Below the pieces are notes generated by a model that had not been told where the DNA came from, made no database searches, and worked only from the letters and a program-made list of their open reading frames with translations. A stretch of DNA of 6,765 bases from Spirochaetae bacterium HGW-Spirochaetae-7 (lineage in GTDB: Bacteria > Spirochaetota > Spirochaetia > Treponematales > UBA12059). The first letter of the stretch is position 1. Each line of letters opens with the position of its first letter. Shown piece after piece: positions 6,288 to 6,765 of the stretch. Location: positions 1 to 6,765 of the forward strand of contig PGXR01000157.1 in the NCBI GenBank assembly GCA_002839245.1, in the 5' to 3' direction. A program made the position numbers and the translations under genes.

Positions 6288-6765
6288 TCATGTAGATGCG
6301 CGTGAGCCTCGCATCGTGCTCGTCGTCGCGCCGCTCGATCGACTCGTACTTGTAGACCCTGGAGAACTCTGCGCGCTCGACGCGCAGCACCTTGCGCATG
6401 GGATCGGCGAAAAATCCGAACCTTGGCTGGTATGCGGCCAGGTCGAGTATTCCCGAGGAAAGCATGAAATCGAAATAATCGGGGCGCCAGGTTGTGTCGA
6501 AGAGTGACGACAGCGACGCGTCGGTCGCGGGGGCCTCGACCCTGAGGTTCGGCATCGCCTCCTCCGAGGCGTTCCATGGCTGCAGCTGGTTCGAGAAGAT
6601 GTAGCCCGTCGTGCCATCGTCGGCCAGCGCGTGGTACCATTGTCCCTCGAGCTTCATGCCTCCCGTCTCGACGGCCGCGCCTTCGACCTTGGCCAGGAAC
6701 TTGACGGGTTGCCCGAGCTTGAGCCTGAAGACCTGTTCCGAGGTATTGTCGGGTTTTTCCCTCAG
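5998..6765 (-). pseudogene. SH3-domain protein, N-terminal part (5' end outside window, frameshifted)
   Basis: The frame is open to the window edge, so the ATG at 6655-6657 is internal, not the start; 36 more codons lie upstream. The visible protein begins with an SH3b-like fold (VFRLKLGQPVKFLAKVEG, then WYHALADDGTTGYIFSNQL), followed by a conserved region containing PDYFDFMLSSGILDL and a Lys/Arg-rich strand-like stretch. This arrangement resembles SH3-domain proteins, often lipoproteins, common in Treponema and relatives; that is recognition from memory. Authentic sequence runs to about RIYMTEA (near 6280). Beyond that this frame becomes Arg-rich nonsense until TGA at 5998-6000, while the true continuation lies in the next frame. 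Joining the two gives at least about 329 visible residues. Whether a lipobox or signal peptide is present cannot be seen. The protein is probably envelope-associated; its function is unknown. Confidence 0.75.
6269..6285 (-). repeat. Ten-base near-tandem repeat at the frameshift point
   Basis: CGGCTTC occurs on the plus strand at 6269-6275 and again at 6279-6285, an offset of ten bases. On the coding strand this reads GAAGCCG twice. Removing one ten-base unit would join Thr-Glu-Ala directly to Asp-Val-Ser and restore one open frame. A single extra base in the same stretch would also explain the shift, so slippage duplication is a hypothesis. Confidence 0.5.

Noticed and set aside
6270..6290. 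Programmed +1 frameshift in the SH3 gene
   Set aside because: No slippery run, rare-codon or stop-codon shift signal such as the prfB type is present at the switch, and the family is not known for recoding. A mutation or sequence error is simpler.

Overview
The window is a GC-rich, densely packed bacterial chromosome segment. It holds a small membrane-protein gene, a transketolase, a PrsW-type intramembrane protease, a phosphatidylethanolamine-binding (YbhB/YbcL) protein, an ABC-F ATPase and the 3' part of an SH3-domain protein. The SH3 protein looks like a family I associate with Treponema and related Spirochaetota. I therefore infer a GC-rich spirochaete, but this rests on recognition by eye, not on a search. 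No RNA genes, CRISPR arrays, insertion sequences, phage genes or toxin/defence modules were seen.

Layout: (1) 66-347, plus strand, a 93-residue protein with three predicted membrane segments and no recognised family. (2) 348-422, a short convergent gap filled by a nested hairpin, probably a two-way terminator. (3) 423-2384, minus strand, a full-length transketolase. (4) 2385-2529, a divergent promoter region. (5) 2530-3228, plus strand, a PrsW-family protease, followed after 45 bases by (6) 3274-3792, plus strand, the PEBP-family protein, which has its own strong-looking promoter. (7) 3774-5762, minus strand, an ABC-F protein whose 3' end overlaps the PEBP gene by 19 bases. (8) 5766-6765, minus strand, the SH3-domain protein, cut by the window edge at its 5' end and interrupted by a +1 frameshift near 6270-6285.

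The genes do not form one pathway. Transketolase belongs to the non-oxidative pentose phosphate pathway. The ABC-F protein is of the translation-factor type. PrsW cleaves membrane proteins, classically an anti-sigma factor, but no sigma/anti-sigma pair is present here. The only clear operon-like pair is SH3 protein then ABC-F: one amber stop and one codon separate them in the same frame, and no good Shine-Dalgarno precedes the ABC-F start.

I found no convincing new multi-gene system. The observations most worth checking are the frameshift in the SH3 gene with a 10-base near-tandem repeat at the break, the apparently leaderless start of the PrsW gene, and the hairpin embedded in the overlapping convergent gene ends at 3776-3801.
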